From the NCBI GenBank assembly GCA_002407725.1, contig DHOD01000095.1:934-6129 (forward strand): 5,196 nt of DNA, given 5' to 3'. Shown here piece after piece: positions 1-5,196 of this stretch (the stretch's first letter is position 1; the number at the start of each line of letters is the position of its first letter). Position numbers and translations under genes: made by a program. The DNA is from Christensenella sp. UBA5399. Its GTDB lineage: Bacteria > Bacillota > Clostridia > Christensenellales > Christensenellaceae. The notes under the pieces were generated by a model. It was not told where the DNA came from and did not search any database. It saw only the letters and a list, made by a program, of their open reading frames with translations.

Positions 1-87
1 ATACTAAACACTGATAGAAAAGCCTAGCCTTAAAACGTCATTTCTATCACCGCAAGAAATGCGGCATAAAAATGACTGGATGAAGTT
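1..87. other. Unassigned leading segment with inverted repeats
   Basis: No gene can be supported here. Frame 1 of the + strand is open from the window edge to a TAG at 25-27 (last residues ILNTDRKA), so the tail of an upstream gene is possible but cannot be tested from so few codons. The segment holds a perfect 9-bp inverted repeat (12-20 with 41-49), a 5-bp hairpin with a 5-base loop (50-54 with 60-64), and a 7-bp pairing (37-43 with 70-76) that shares bases with the first repeat, so those two cannot form together. A terminator follows directly. It could be a 3' untranslated region, a small RNA or a leader RNA. I recognise no known RNA family. Confidence 0.35.
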
Positions 88-117
88 AAAAACCTGCTTT
101 TGCCGGCAGGTTTTTTC
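88..117 (+). terminator. Intrinsic (Rho-independent) terminator
   Basis: A 10-bp perfect stem is formed by AAAAACCTGC (88-97) and GCAGGTTTTT (106-115), with an 8-base loop, TTTTGCCG. The 3' arm runs into an uninterrupted run of six T (111-116). This is the classic GC-stem plus U-tract form. It would end transcription arriving from the left, before the promoter of the gene at 258. The A-run on the 5' side gives a weaker U-tract on the other strand, so some activity in the - direction is possible. Confidence 0.85.
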
Positions 118-147
118 TATTGCAAATGGACTGCGGCAGGTCTAAAA

Positions 148-174
148 TTGGAATCAATAGAAAGTCTATATAAT
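148..174 (+). promoter_or_regulatory. Probable promoter of the flavin/ferredoxin gene
   Basis: A perfect -10 element TATAAT lies at 169-174. The best -35 candidate is TTGGAA at 148-153 (4 of 6 to TTGACA), but the spacer is only 15 bp, shorter than the ideal 17, so the -35 is uncertain. The predicted start is near 181, giving a 5' untranslated region of about 77 bases. The promoter lies just after the terminator at 88-117, so the downstream gene is probably its own transcription unit. Confidence 0.5.
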
Positions 175-191
175 AAAATGTAAATATATAA

Positions 192-220
192 AAAAGCGCA
201 CAACGAAGCAGAAAAGCGCA
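192..220. repeat. Pair of 9-bp direct repeats, 20-bp period
   Basis: AAAAGCGCA occurs at 192-200 and again at 212-220, exactly 20 bp apart (about two helical turns), between the -10 element and the ribosome binding site of the following gene. The spacing fits two protein-binding half-sites on one DNA face, but a pair this short could be chance. No regulator can be named. Confidence 0.35.
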
Positions 221-242
221 AGTGTATTACAACAAACAGTAC

Positions 243-247
243 GGAGG
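243..247 (+). promoter_or_regulatory. Ribosome binding site deciding the start at 258
   Basis: GGAGG at 243-247 is a full Shine-Dalgarno core, 10 bases before the ATG at 258. An in-frame GTG at 222 has no such site and would add 12 residues that do not belong to the fold, so 258 is the preferred start. Confidence 0.8.
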
Positions 248-257
248 ATTGCGGGTA

Positions 258-860
258 ATGGAAGCAGGAAAATGCCTGAAAATGTTGCGGGAGATGCGGG
301 ATGTCACGTTTGCTACGGTGGATGCGCAGAGCAGGGCGGACGCACGGATCATCGACGTGATGATTGTGGAAGATGACAAACTGTATTTTGTCGCGTCACG
401 GGGGAAAAACTTCTACAGGCAGCTGGAACGGACGGGCGAAGTTGCCGTCTGTGGCATGAACAGCAATTATGTGACGGTCAGGCTGCGTGGAAAGATCAAA
501 AAAATGGACCCGTCATGGGTGGATAAGGTATTTGAGCAGAATCCGAATATGCACGACATGTACCCGGGTAAAAGCAGGTATGTGCTGGATGCGTTTTGTG
601 TGTACGCGGGGGAAGGGGAGCTCTTTGACCTCAGCGGCACGCCGCTCTTTCGGGAAAGCTTCGCGTTTGGCGGCGAAGAAATCACACCCAAAGGATTTGT
701 GATCACGGATGGGTGCACAGAATGCGGGATTTGTGCGCAAATATGCCCGCAACAAGTGATTGAAGCGGGCAGTCCATACAGTATTATGCAGGCGCACTGC
801 CTGCATTGCGGGTACTGTCAGGAAAATTGCCCATCGGACGCGATAGAGCGCATGGGATAA
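258..860 (+). CDS. Pyridoxamine 5'-phosphate oxidase-like flavin protein fused to a 2x[4Fe-4S] ferredoxin
   Basis: This 200-residue cytoplasmic protein has two parts. Residues 1 to about 140 resemble the FMN-binding split-barrel (PPOX-like) family: a short N-terminal helix, then strands around ATVDAQ, DDKLYFVASRGKNFYRQL (40-56) and VAVCGM. Small proteins of this family often bind FMN or F420 and reduce small molecules. Residues 150-200 are a bacterial-type ferredoxin with two complete Cys motifs: C153, C156, C159, C163 and C181, C184, C187, C191, each last Cys followed by Pro. Both clusters should therefore be [4Fe-4S]. I infer that the clusters pass electrons to or from the flavin, as expected in an anaerobe; the substrate is unknown. 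The start at 258 is set by GGAGG at 243-247. No signal peptide or membrane segment is seen. The gene stands alone and converges on argH, 3 bases from its stop, with no functional link to arginine synthesis visible. Confidence 0.88.
   Translation: MEAGKCLKMLREMRDVTFATVDAQSRADARIIDVMIVEDDKLYFVASRGKNFYRQLERTGEVAVCGMNSNYVTVRLRGKIKKMDPSWVDKVFEQNPNMHDMYPGKSRYVLDAFCVYAGEGELFDLSGTPLFRESFAFGGEEITPKGFVITDGCTECGICAQICPQQVIEAGSPYSIMQAHCLHCGYCQENCPSDAIERMG
786..806. repeat. Perfect 8-bp inverted repeat inside the ferredoxin coding region
   Basis: ATGCAGGC (786-793) and GCCTGCAT (799-806) form an 8-bp stem with a 5-base loop. It lies in the codons joining the two iron-sulfur motifs, about 60-80 bases beyond the argH stop on the - strand. 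No T-run follows on either strand, so it is not a standard intrinsic terminator, but it could slow polymerase or shield the 3' end of the argGH message. Confidence 0.4.
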
Positions 861-863
861 AAC

Positions 864-2246
864 TTAGAACAGGCGCAGCAGGTTTTTGGAGCGCTCGATG
901 TGTTCCTGTACAGTTTCGGGCGCGGGACCGCCCATGATGTTGCGGGAGCCGACGCAGGTTTCCAGCGATATCGCCTGGTAAAAGTCATCACGTACGTCAG
1001 GCGCAAATGCCTTCAGTTCTGCAAGGCTCAGGTCGGATATGGCCTTGCCTTCTCGTTCGCAATGCAGCACAATTTTGCCAATCACTTCGTGCGCGTCACG
1101 GAATGGCATACCGTGCTTTACAAAATAATCGGCGGCGTCTGTTGCGTTGGTGAACCCCAGCCCGGCCGAAGCATACAGCTTATCCTGATCAAACACGGAA
1201 GTCTGCAACATGCCGGTCATCACCTGGATACACGATTGCAATGTGTCTATTGCATCAAATACACATTCCTTATCCTCCTGCATATCCTTGTTGTATGCGA
1301 GGGGGAGTCCTTTCATCACGGTAAGCAGTGTGGTTAAATCGCCGTAAACCCGGCCCGTTTTTCCACGAATCAGCTCGGCAATGTCCGGGTTTTTCTTCTG
1401 CGGCATAATGCTGGAACCGGTTGAATATGCGTCATCTAACCGAAGCACGCCGAATTCATTGGAAGAAAAAAGAATAAGCTCCTCGCATAGGCGTGAGAAA
1501 TGCATCATACAAATGGAGGCGCAGGAAAGGTATTCTAAAGCGAAATCCCTGTCGGAGACAGCGTCCAGGCTGTTGGACGAGATGTTGGCAAAACCAAGCT
1601 CGTCGGCGGCGTACTGCCTGTCGAGCGGATAAGTGGTTGCGCATAGCGCACCCGAGCCAAGCGGCATGACGTCCGTACGCTTACGGCAGTCAAACAGCCG
1701 TCCCATGTCGCGGTAGAACATCTCGAAATATGCCATGACCCAGTGTGCCAGAGTGGTGGGCTGTGCCTTTTGCAAATGCGTGTAGGCCGGCATAATGGTG
1801 CCGGTGTTGTCCGCTGCAATGTCGGTGAGCACAACGCAGAGCCCTTTCAGGCATTTCACCGTATCGTCAATTGCCTGCTTCATGTACAGGCGGAAATCGG
1901 TCGCCACCTGGTCGTTGCGTGAGCGGCCCGTGTGCAGCCGCTTGCCCGCTTCACCAATCTTTTCGATCAACAGCCGTTCCACGTTCATGTGGATGTCTTC
2001 ATCCTGTACAGAAAATTCGACCTTGCCGGCTTCGATATCTGCAAGTACATCCTGCAGCCCACTGACAATGGCGTCCGCATCCTGCTGCGGGATGATGCCG
2101 CATTTTCCCAGCATTTTGGCATGGGCGATGCTGCCCTGTACGTCCTGGCGGTACAGCCGCGAATCAAACCCGATCGATGAATGAAATCCCTCGGCAAATT
2201 CGTCGGTGCCCTTCTCGAACCGGCCGCCCCAAAGTTTCCCCTTCAT
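864..2246 (-). CDS. argH: Argininosuccinate lyase
   Basis: Splits argininosuccinate into arginine and fumarate, the last step of arginine synthesis, in the cytoplasm as a homotetramer of the fumarase/aspartase superfamily. The 460-residue length is normal. Family landmarks are all present: the N-terminal KLWGGRF (4-10), HTGRSRNDQVATD (105-117), THLQKAQPTT (156-165) with the likely catalytic His157, and the superfamily signature GSSIMPQKKNPD (277-288) holding the catalytic Ser on the mobile loop. The start at 2246 is chosen because KGKLWGGRF is the usual N-terminus and an AAAAAGG run (2256-2262) lies 9 bases upstream. The frame stays open a further 40 codons into argG, but those residues are not family-like. 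It begins 4 bases after the argG stop, so the two genes are surely cotranscribed and probably translationally coupled. No internal damage is seen. Confidence 0.97.
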   Translation of the reverse strand: MKGKLWGGRFEKGTDEFAEGFHSSIGFDSRLYRQDVQGSIAHAKMLGKCGIIPQQDADAIVSGLQDVLADIEAGKVEFSVQDEDIHMNVERLLIEKIGEAGKRLHTGRSRNDQVATDFRLYMKQAIDDTVKCLKGLCVVLTDIAADNTGTIMPAYTHLQKAQPTTLAHWVMAYFEMFYRDMGRLFDCRKRTDVMPLGSGALCATTYPLDRQYAADELGFANISSNSLDAVSDRDFALEYLSCASICMMHFSRLCEELILFSSNEFGVLRLDDAYSTGSSIMPQKKNPDIAELIRGKTGRVYGDLTTLLTVMKGLPLAYNKDMQEDKECVFDAIDTLQSCIQVMTGMLQTSVFDQDKLYASAGLGFTNATDAADYFVKHGMPFRDAHEVIGKIVLHCEREGKAISDLSLAELKAFAPDVRDDFYQAISLETCVGSRNIMGGPAPETVQEHIERSKNLLRLF

Positions 2247-2250
2247 ATAC

Positions 2251-3474
2251 TTATACCTTTTTGCCTTTGAGCGCCATTGCACGCACCTTGAGCGGCAGGC
2301 CATACAGGTTGATAAACCCGTTGGCGTCAAAATGGTCGTATACTTCGTCCTCGCCGAATGTCGCAAACTCCTCGAGATACAGCGAATACGGCGATTTGAG
2401 CCCCGCGGTCACGCAGTTGCCCTTGTACAGCTTCATGCGCACGGTGCCTGTGACTGTCTTTTGCGTATCGGCCACAAATGCCGCCAGCGCCTCGCGCAGG
2501 GGGCTGAACCACATGCTGTTATACACAAGGTCTGCATATTCATGCGATACAAGCGCTTTGTAATGCATGGTTCCCTTGTCCAGAGTCAGCGTCTCCAGCG
2601 CGGCGTGCGCCGTATACAATATGCGCCCGCCCGGGTTCTCGTATACGCCGCGGCTCTTCATGCCCACAAGGCGGTTTTCCACAATATCGTCGATACCTAC
2701 GCCGTTCGCCGCACCTAGCGCGTTGAGTTTGGTAATTATGTCTACCGGCCCCAGCTTTTGGCCGTCAATTGCCACCGGCACGCCTTTTTCAAATTCCAGT
2801 TCAAAGTAACAGGGCTTGTCGGGCGCTTCCTCGGGCGGGGTCACGATCAGCAGCATCTCATTCTTGGGCTCGTTCCATGGGTTCTCGAGGTCGGAGCCTT
2901 CGTGCGACAGGTGCCAGATGTTGCCGTCCATGCTGTAATTGTTTTCCTTGGTGACGGGAATGGAAATATTGCGCGCTTCCGCATATTCAATCTCTTCCTC
3001 GCGTGACTTGATGTCCCATATGCGCCATGGGGCGAGTATATCCAGATCGGGCGCAAGCGCCTTGACAGTCAGTTCAAACCGTACCTGGTCATTGCCTTTA
3101 CCCGTCGCGCCGTGGCAAATTGCGTCGCAGCCTTCCTTTTGGGCAATCTCCACAAGCCGCTTGGCAATGATCGGCCGCGCAAACGACGTGCCCAGCAGGT
3201 AGCGGTTCTCGTATTCCGCGCCCGCCTGCATGGTGGGGTAAATAAAATCGGTGACAAACTCTTCCGTCAGATCCTCGATGTACGCTTCACTTGCGCCGGT
3301 TGCGATGGCCTTTTCATACAGGCCGTCCAGCTCCTTGCCCTGGCCGACATTGCCGCAGACCGCAATGACCTCGCAATCGTAGTTTTCCTTGAGCCAGGGT
3401 ATGATGATCGATGTGTCCAGCCCACCGGAATATGCAAGCGCCACCTTTTTGTATTTTTTCTGTTGTTTATTCAT
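2251..3474 (-). CDS. argG: Argininosuccinate synthase
   Basis: Joins citrulline and aspartate using ATP (to AMP + PPi) to give argininosuccinate, the step before ArgH; cytoplasmic, usually a tetramer. The 407-residue length is typical of the bacterial type I enzyme. Visible motifs are the PP-loop nucleotide site AYSGGLDTS (14-22), [10 protein letters not shown] (92-101), [14 protein letters not shown] (121-134) for substrate and ATP contact, and [13 protein letters not shown] (271-283). All look intact. The start at 3474 is supported by GGAGG (complement of 3485-3489) 10 bases upstream, and the first residues, [18 protein letters not shown], are the usual short lead into the PP-loop. It is the first gene of the argG-argH operon. 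The promoter upstream overlaps two ARG-box-like palindromes, so repression by arginine through an ArgR/AhrC protein is likely; that regulator gene is not in the window. Confidence 0.98.
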   Translation of the reverse strand: MNKQQKKYKKVALAYSGGLDTSIIIPWLKENYDCEVIAVCGNVGQGKELDGLYEKAIATGASEAYIEDLTEEFVTDFIYPTMQAGAEYENRYLLGTSFARPIIAKRLVEIAQKEGCDAICHGATGKGNDQVRFELTVKALAPDLDILAPWRIWDIKSREEEIEYAEARNISIPVTKENNYSMDGNIWHLSHEGSDLENPWNEPKNEMLLIVTPPEEAPDKPCYFELEFEKGVPVAIDGQKLGPVDIITKLNALGAANGVGIDDIVENRLVGMKSRGVYENPGGRILYTAHAALETLTLDKGTMHYKALVSHEYADLVYNSMWFSPLREALAAFVADTQKTVTGTVRMKLYKGNCVTAGLKSPYSLYLEEFATFGEDEVYDHFDANGFINLYGLPLKVRAMALKGKKV

Positions 3475-3484
3475 TTATATACAT

Positions 3485-3489
3485 CCTCC
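3485..3489 (-). promoter_or_regulatory. Ribosome binding site of argG
   Basis: The complement of CCTCC at 3485-3489 reads GGAGG, a full Shine-Dalgarno core 10 bases before the argG ATG. This contrasts with ruvC on the other side of the same intergenic region, which has no such site. Confidence 0.85.
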
Positions 3490-3508
3490 AATATAAAACA
3501 TACCTAAT

Positions 3509-3526
3509 ATTGAATAATTATACATT
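3509..3526. promoter_or_regulatory. ARG box 1 (ArgR/AhrC-type operator)
   Basis: The 14-base core TGAATAATTATACA at 3511-3524 matches the known ARG-box core TGAAT-WWWW-ATTCA at every constrained position but one (A for T at core position 12). The flanks AT and TT also fit the 18-bp form. It covers the -10 element of the argGH promoter. ArgR/AhrC binds such boxes as an arginine-loaded hexamer. The match is seen in the sequence; the regulator is inferred. Confidence 0.68.
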
Positions 3527-3545
3527 AAAAAGAATGTATATGCAA
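3517..3545 (-). promoter_or_regulatory. Proximal promoter of argGH (P1)
   Basis: On the - strand, TTGCAT (3540-3545, 3 of 6 to the -35 consensus) is followed by a 17-bp spacer and a perfect TATAAT (3517-3522). The predicted start near 3510 leaves a leader of about 36 bases with the GGAGG site. The -10 sits inside ARG box 1 and the -35 inside ARG box 2, so a repressor bound there would directly block RNA polymerase. Confidence 0.7.
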
Positions 3546-3546
3546 T
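3529..3546. promoter_or_regulatory. ARG box 2, weaker adjacent operator
   Basis: The core AGAATGTATATGCA (3531-3544) keeps GAAT, AT and CA of the ARG-box pattern but departs at two conserved positions and has one G in the AT-rich centre. On its own it would be weak. Its placement is the argument: it lies 2 bp from box 1, with 20 bp between centres, close to the tandem-box spacing (2-3 bp) known for ArgR operators, and it overlaps the -35 of P1. Confidence 0.5.
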
Positions 3547-3573
3547 AGGTATTTTGCTATATGCGCAAATTTT

Positions 3574-3602
3574 ATTATAGATGTTAAAATTCATTCTTGC
3601 AA
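3574..3602 (-). promoter_or_regulatory. Possible distal promoter of argGH (P2)
   Basis: On the - strand, TTGCAA (3597-3602, 4 of 6 to TTGACA) is separated by exactly 17 bp from a perfect TATAAT (3574-3579). Predicted start is near 3567, about 57 bp upstream of P1, and its transcript would cross both ARG boxes. AT-rich DNA yields such matches by chance more often, so this is less certain than P1. Confidence 0.45.
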
Positions 3603-3661
3603 TAGCCCTTGCGCGCCCCAAATGTGTTTTGTTACTGCCGGCGGCGTTTTGTGCTGCGGCC

Positions 3662-3691
3662 TTGTCAACCGAGGCCGATTTAAGCTATAAT
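3662..3691 (+). promoter_or_regulatory. Promoter of ruvCAB, apparently giving a leaderless message
   Basis: TTGTCA at 3662-3667 (5 of 6 to TTGACA), an 18-bp spacer, and a perfect TATAAT at 3686-3691. Only six bases separate the -10 element from the ruvC ATG at 3698, so the normal start distance of about 7 bases puts +1 on the A of that ATG. No Shine-Dalgarno sequence precedes the ATG, which agrees with a leaderless start. Confidence 0.65.
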
Positions 3692-3697
3692 AAACCC

Positions 3698-4201
3698 ATG
3701 ATAGTACTTGGAATAGACCCCGGCCTGGCGACGATCGGTTACGGGGTTGTTGATTGTGATGAAAAGGTGCGCCTGAAGCTGATCGACTACGGTACGATAT
3801 TGACAGAGGCGAAGGAAGAACTGCCGCGCAGGCTGATGCAGATCGCGGAGGGCATCGGCCAGCTGATCGATATGTTTAAGCCGGATTGTGTTGCTTTTGA
3901 GGAGCTTTTTTTCAATAAGAATGTAAAGACGGTGATCAATGTGGCGCAGGCGCGCGGGGCGGCGGTTGTTGCGGCGCGCACGCGAACCGACGAGCTGTAC
4001 GAATATACGCCGCTTCAGGTCAAGCAGGCGGTGGTAGGATATGGCCGCGCCGATAAAAACCAGGTGCAGATGATGGTCAAAACACTGCTCAACCTGCAGG
4101 AAGTCCCCCGGCCGGACGACGCGGCGGACGCGGTGGCGGTGGCGATCTGCCATGCGCACAGCGCGCGCACAGCGGGGATACTCAATACAAAGATGAGGTA
4201 A
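3698..4201 (+). CDS. ruvC: Crossover junction endodeoxyribonuclease RuvC
   Basis: Holliday-junction resolvase: a dimer with an RNase H-like fold that makes paired cuts in four-way DNA junctions with Mg2+, working with RuvAB in recombinational repair. The product has 167 residues (E. coli RuvC has 173). The four acidic catalytic residues are visible: Asp7 in GIDPGLATIGYG (5-16), Glu68 in AFEELFF, and Asp141 and Asp144 in RPDDAADAVAVAICHAH (138-154). The start at 3698 is chosen because MIxLGIDPG is the family's usual N-terminus. The frame is open further up to an ATG at 3581, but that 39-residue extension has no ribosome binding site and would be crossed by the promoter at 3662-3691. Oddly there is no Shine-Dalgarno sequence before 3698, so translation is probably leaderless. 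It is the first gene of ruvC-ruvA-ruvB, 11 bases before ruvA, and divergent from argG. Confidence 0.95.
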   Translation: MIVLGIDPGLATIGYGVVDCDEKVRLKLIDYGTILTEAKEELPRRLMQIAEGIGQLIDMFKPDCVAFEELFFNKNVKTVINVAQARGAAVVAARTRTDELYEYTPLQVKQAVVGYGRADKNQVQMMVKTLLNLQEVPRPDDAADAVAVAICHAHSARTAGILNTKMR

Positions 4202-4212
4202 GGGGATCGGGC

Positions 4213-4809
4213 ATGTACGGTTATATCAGGGGAAAGATCACAAAAAAAGATACGAACTATCTGATTGTGGATGCACATGGCGTGGGGTATAAAATATTCT
4301 GTGATTCTTTTACGCTGGGCGGTGTGAAGACGGGCGAAGAAGCGACGATCTACACATACCTCAAGGTGGCGGAAGGAGAATTGTCGCTGTACGGGTTTGC
4401 GTTGGAAGAGCAGAAGAATATGTTCGAGAAGCTGATCAGCATCAGTGGGATCGGCCCCAAGGTGGCGCTTGGCGTGCTGTCGACCATGAAGGTCAACGAT
4501 GTGGCCGCGGCGGTGATTTCCAGCGACGATAAGGCGTTCACCAATGCGCCGGGCGTTGGCAAAAAAATGGCGCAGCGGTTGGTGCTGGAGCTCAAGGAGA
4601 AGGTGAACTTTGAGGAAGCGGTCGGCGTCGAACTGGGCGGTATGGCCGATTTGGCAGGCAGTACGGATGCGGCGGCCGACGCGTGCGCCGCGTTGGTGGG
4701 GCTGGGATACAGCCGAAACGAGGCGTTTACCGCGGTCAGTGCAGTTAAAAATTTGGGAGATACGGCGGAAGAGCTGGTTGCGCTTGCGCTGAAACGGGTA
4801 GGTAGGTAA
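4213..4809 (+). CDS. ruvA: Holliday junction branch migration complex subunit RuvA
   Basis: Binds four-way junctions as a tetramer and loads the RuvB motor on them. The 198-residue length is normal. Domain I (residues 1-63, starting MYGYIRGKI) is the OB-fold that holds the junction. Domain II (about 64-132) has two helix-hairpin-helix motifs, [10 protein letters not shown] (77-86) and [13 protein letters not shown] (111-123), that grip the DNA backbone. A flexible acidic and glycine-rich linker follows (about 133-150), then domain III (about 151-198, with [12 protein letters not shown] at 160-171), which contacts RuvB. The ribosome binding site AAGGGG at 4200-4205 overlaps the ruvC stop codon and is 7 bases from the ATG, so the two genes share a message. 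ruvB begins 4 bases after this stop. Confidence 0.96.
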   Translation: MYGYIRGKITKKDTNYLIVDAHGVGYKIFCDSFTLGGVKTGEEATIYTYLKVAEGELSLYGFALEEQKNMFEKLISISGIGPKVALGVLSTMKVNDVAAAVISSDDKAFTNAPGVGKKMAQRLVLELKEKVNFEEAVGVELGGMADLAGSTDAAADACAALVGLGYSRNEAFTAVSAVKNLGDTAEELVALALKRVGR

Positions 4810-4813
4810 GGAA

Positions 4814-5196
4814 ATGGACGAAGAATCAAGAATTGTATCAGGCATGAAGATGGCCGAGGACGTGGTGGCGGATGTCACGCTGCGGCCCAAGACGCTGGAT
4901 GAATATATTGGACAGGGCAAAGTGAAAGAAAAAATGTCCATTTTTATTGAGGCGGCAAACAAGCGCGGCGAATCGCTTGACCATGTGCTGCTTTACGGCC
5001 CTCCCGGGCTTGGCAAGACGACGCTTGCCCATATTGTCGCGGCAGAGCTGAATGTCAGCATCCGCATCACGTCGGGTCCGGCAATCGAGCGCCCCGGCGA
5101 TTTGGCGGCGCTGCTCACCAACCTGACGGATAAGGATGTATTGTTTATCGACGAGATACACAGGCTGAACGCCAGTGTGGAAGAGGTGCTGTACCC
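4814..5196 (+). CDS. ruvB: Holliday junction branch migration helicase RuvB (5' part, cut by window end)
   Basis: AAA+ ATPase whose hexameric rings pump DNA through the RuvA-bound junction. Only the first 127 codons are present (the family has about 330-350), so the gene is truncated by the window edge, not broken. Visible parts: a short lead, then the family segment [12 protein letters not shown] (23-34), the Walker A site GPPGLGKTT (62-70) with Lys68, [19 protein letters not shown] (86-104), and Walker [11 protein letters not shown] (109-118) with Asp113 and Glu114. The start ATG at 4814 follows the ruvA stop by 4 bases. The best binding-site match is a loose AGGTAAGG (4804-4811) spanning the ruvA stop, so translation may be coupled to ruvA. 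An ATG ten codons in (4844) is the main alternative start, but the lead to it (ESRIVSG) is family-like, so 4814 is preferred. The sensor 1, arginine finger and winged-helix DNA-binding regions lie beyond the window. Confidence 0.97.
   Translation, partial: MDEESRIVSGMKMAEDVVADVTLRPKTLDEYIGQGKVKEKMSIFIEAANKRGESLDHVLLYGPPGLGKTTLAHIVAAELNVSIRITSGPAIERPGDLAALLTNLTDKDVLFIDEIHRLNASVEEVLY

Noticed and set aside
12..87. Possible hammerhead-like or known riboswitch core (CTGATAG at 11-17, CTGGATGAAG at 76-85)
   Set aside because: Neither string matches the hammerhead core CTGATGA, and the flanking helices do not have the required arrangement; no named riboswitch consensus could be fitted.
222..257. 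GTG start giving the flavin/ferredoxin protein 12 extra N-terminal residues
   Set aside because: No ribosome binding site before it, while GGAGG at 243-247 is correctly placed for the ATG at 258.
2247..2366. Upstream extension of argH by 40 codons inside the argG coding region
   Set aside because: It is a second reading frame of argG; its residues are unlike the argininosuccinate lyase family, whose N-terminus fits the ATG at 2246.
2206..2718. Open frame on the + strand (about 170 codons) opposite argG and the start of argH
   Set aside because: Antisense shadow of two intact conserved enzymes, without a family-like sequence or a convincing start signal.
3581..3697. Open frame upstream of ruvC that would give a hydrophobic, signal-peptide-like 39-residue extension
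   Set aside because: RuvC is cytoplasmic and normally starts at MIxLGIDPG; the stretch lacks a ribosome binding site and contains the ruvC promoter.
4015..4962. Long open frame on the - strand (about 315 codons) opposite ruvC, ruvA and ruvB
   Set aside because: It lies wholly antisense to three clear conserved genes, shows no recognisable domain, is rich in His, Arg and Ser as expected of a mirrored GC-rich frame, and has no promoter or ribosome binding site that I can support.

Overview
The window looks like chromosomal DNA from a low-redundancy bacterial genome, most likely an anaerobic member of the Bacillota (Clostridia-like). The reasons are strong GGAGG ribosome binding sites, AT-rich intergenic regions between moderately GC-rich genes, an argG-argH pair, a ruvC-ruvA-ruvB cluster, and a flavin split-barrel protein fused to a two-cluster ferredoxin. 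The placement is inferred from gene content and protein style, not from a search. I see no tRNA, rRNA, CRISPR array, insertion sequence or phage gene.

Layout. Positions 1-257 hold no convincing gene. They contain a block of small inverted repeats ending in a clear intrinsic terminator (88-117), then a promoter and a 5' untranslated region for the first gene. That gene (258-860, + strand) encodes a 200-residue pyridoxamine-phosphate-oxidase-like protein with a C-terminal 2x[4Fe-4S] ferredoxin module. It converges on argH, with only 3 bases between the two stop codons. argG (2251-3474) and argH (864-2246) lie on the - strand in the order argG-argH, 4 bases apart. They encode the last two steps of arginine synthesis: citrulline + aspartate to argininosuccinate, then to arginine + fumarate.

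The 223-bp divergent region 3475-3697 separates argGH from the Holliday-junction genes ruvC (3698-4201), ruvA (4213-4809) and ruvB (from 4814, cut by the window end), all on the + strand and tightly packed. This region carries the most informative regulation in the window. A - strand promoter for argGH has its -10 and -35 elements each inside one of two adjacent ARG-box-like palindromes, which suggests control by an ArgR/AhrC-type repressor. A second - strand promoter lies upstream of it. A + strand promoter for ruvC is placed so that transcription would start at or very near the A of its ATG, which suggests a leaderless message.

RuvA and RuvB form the branch-migration motor and RuvC cuts the junction, so this cluster makes the whole RuvABC resolvasome. 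I found no undescribed multi-gene system here. The points worth checking are regulatory (tandem ARG boxes, leaderless ruvC, structured DNA at 12-117), plus the exact substrate of the flavin/iron-sulfur fusion protein.
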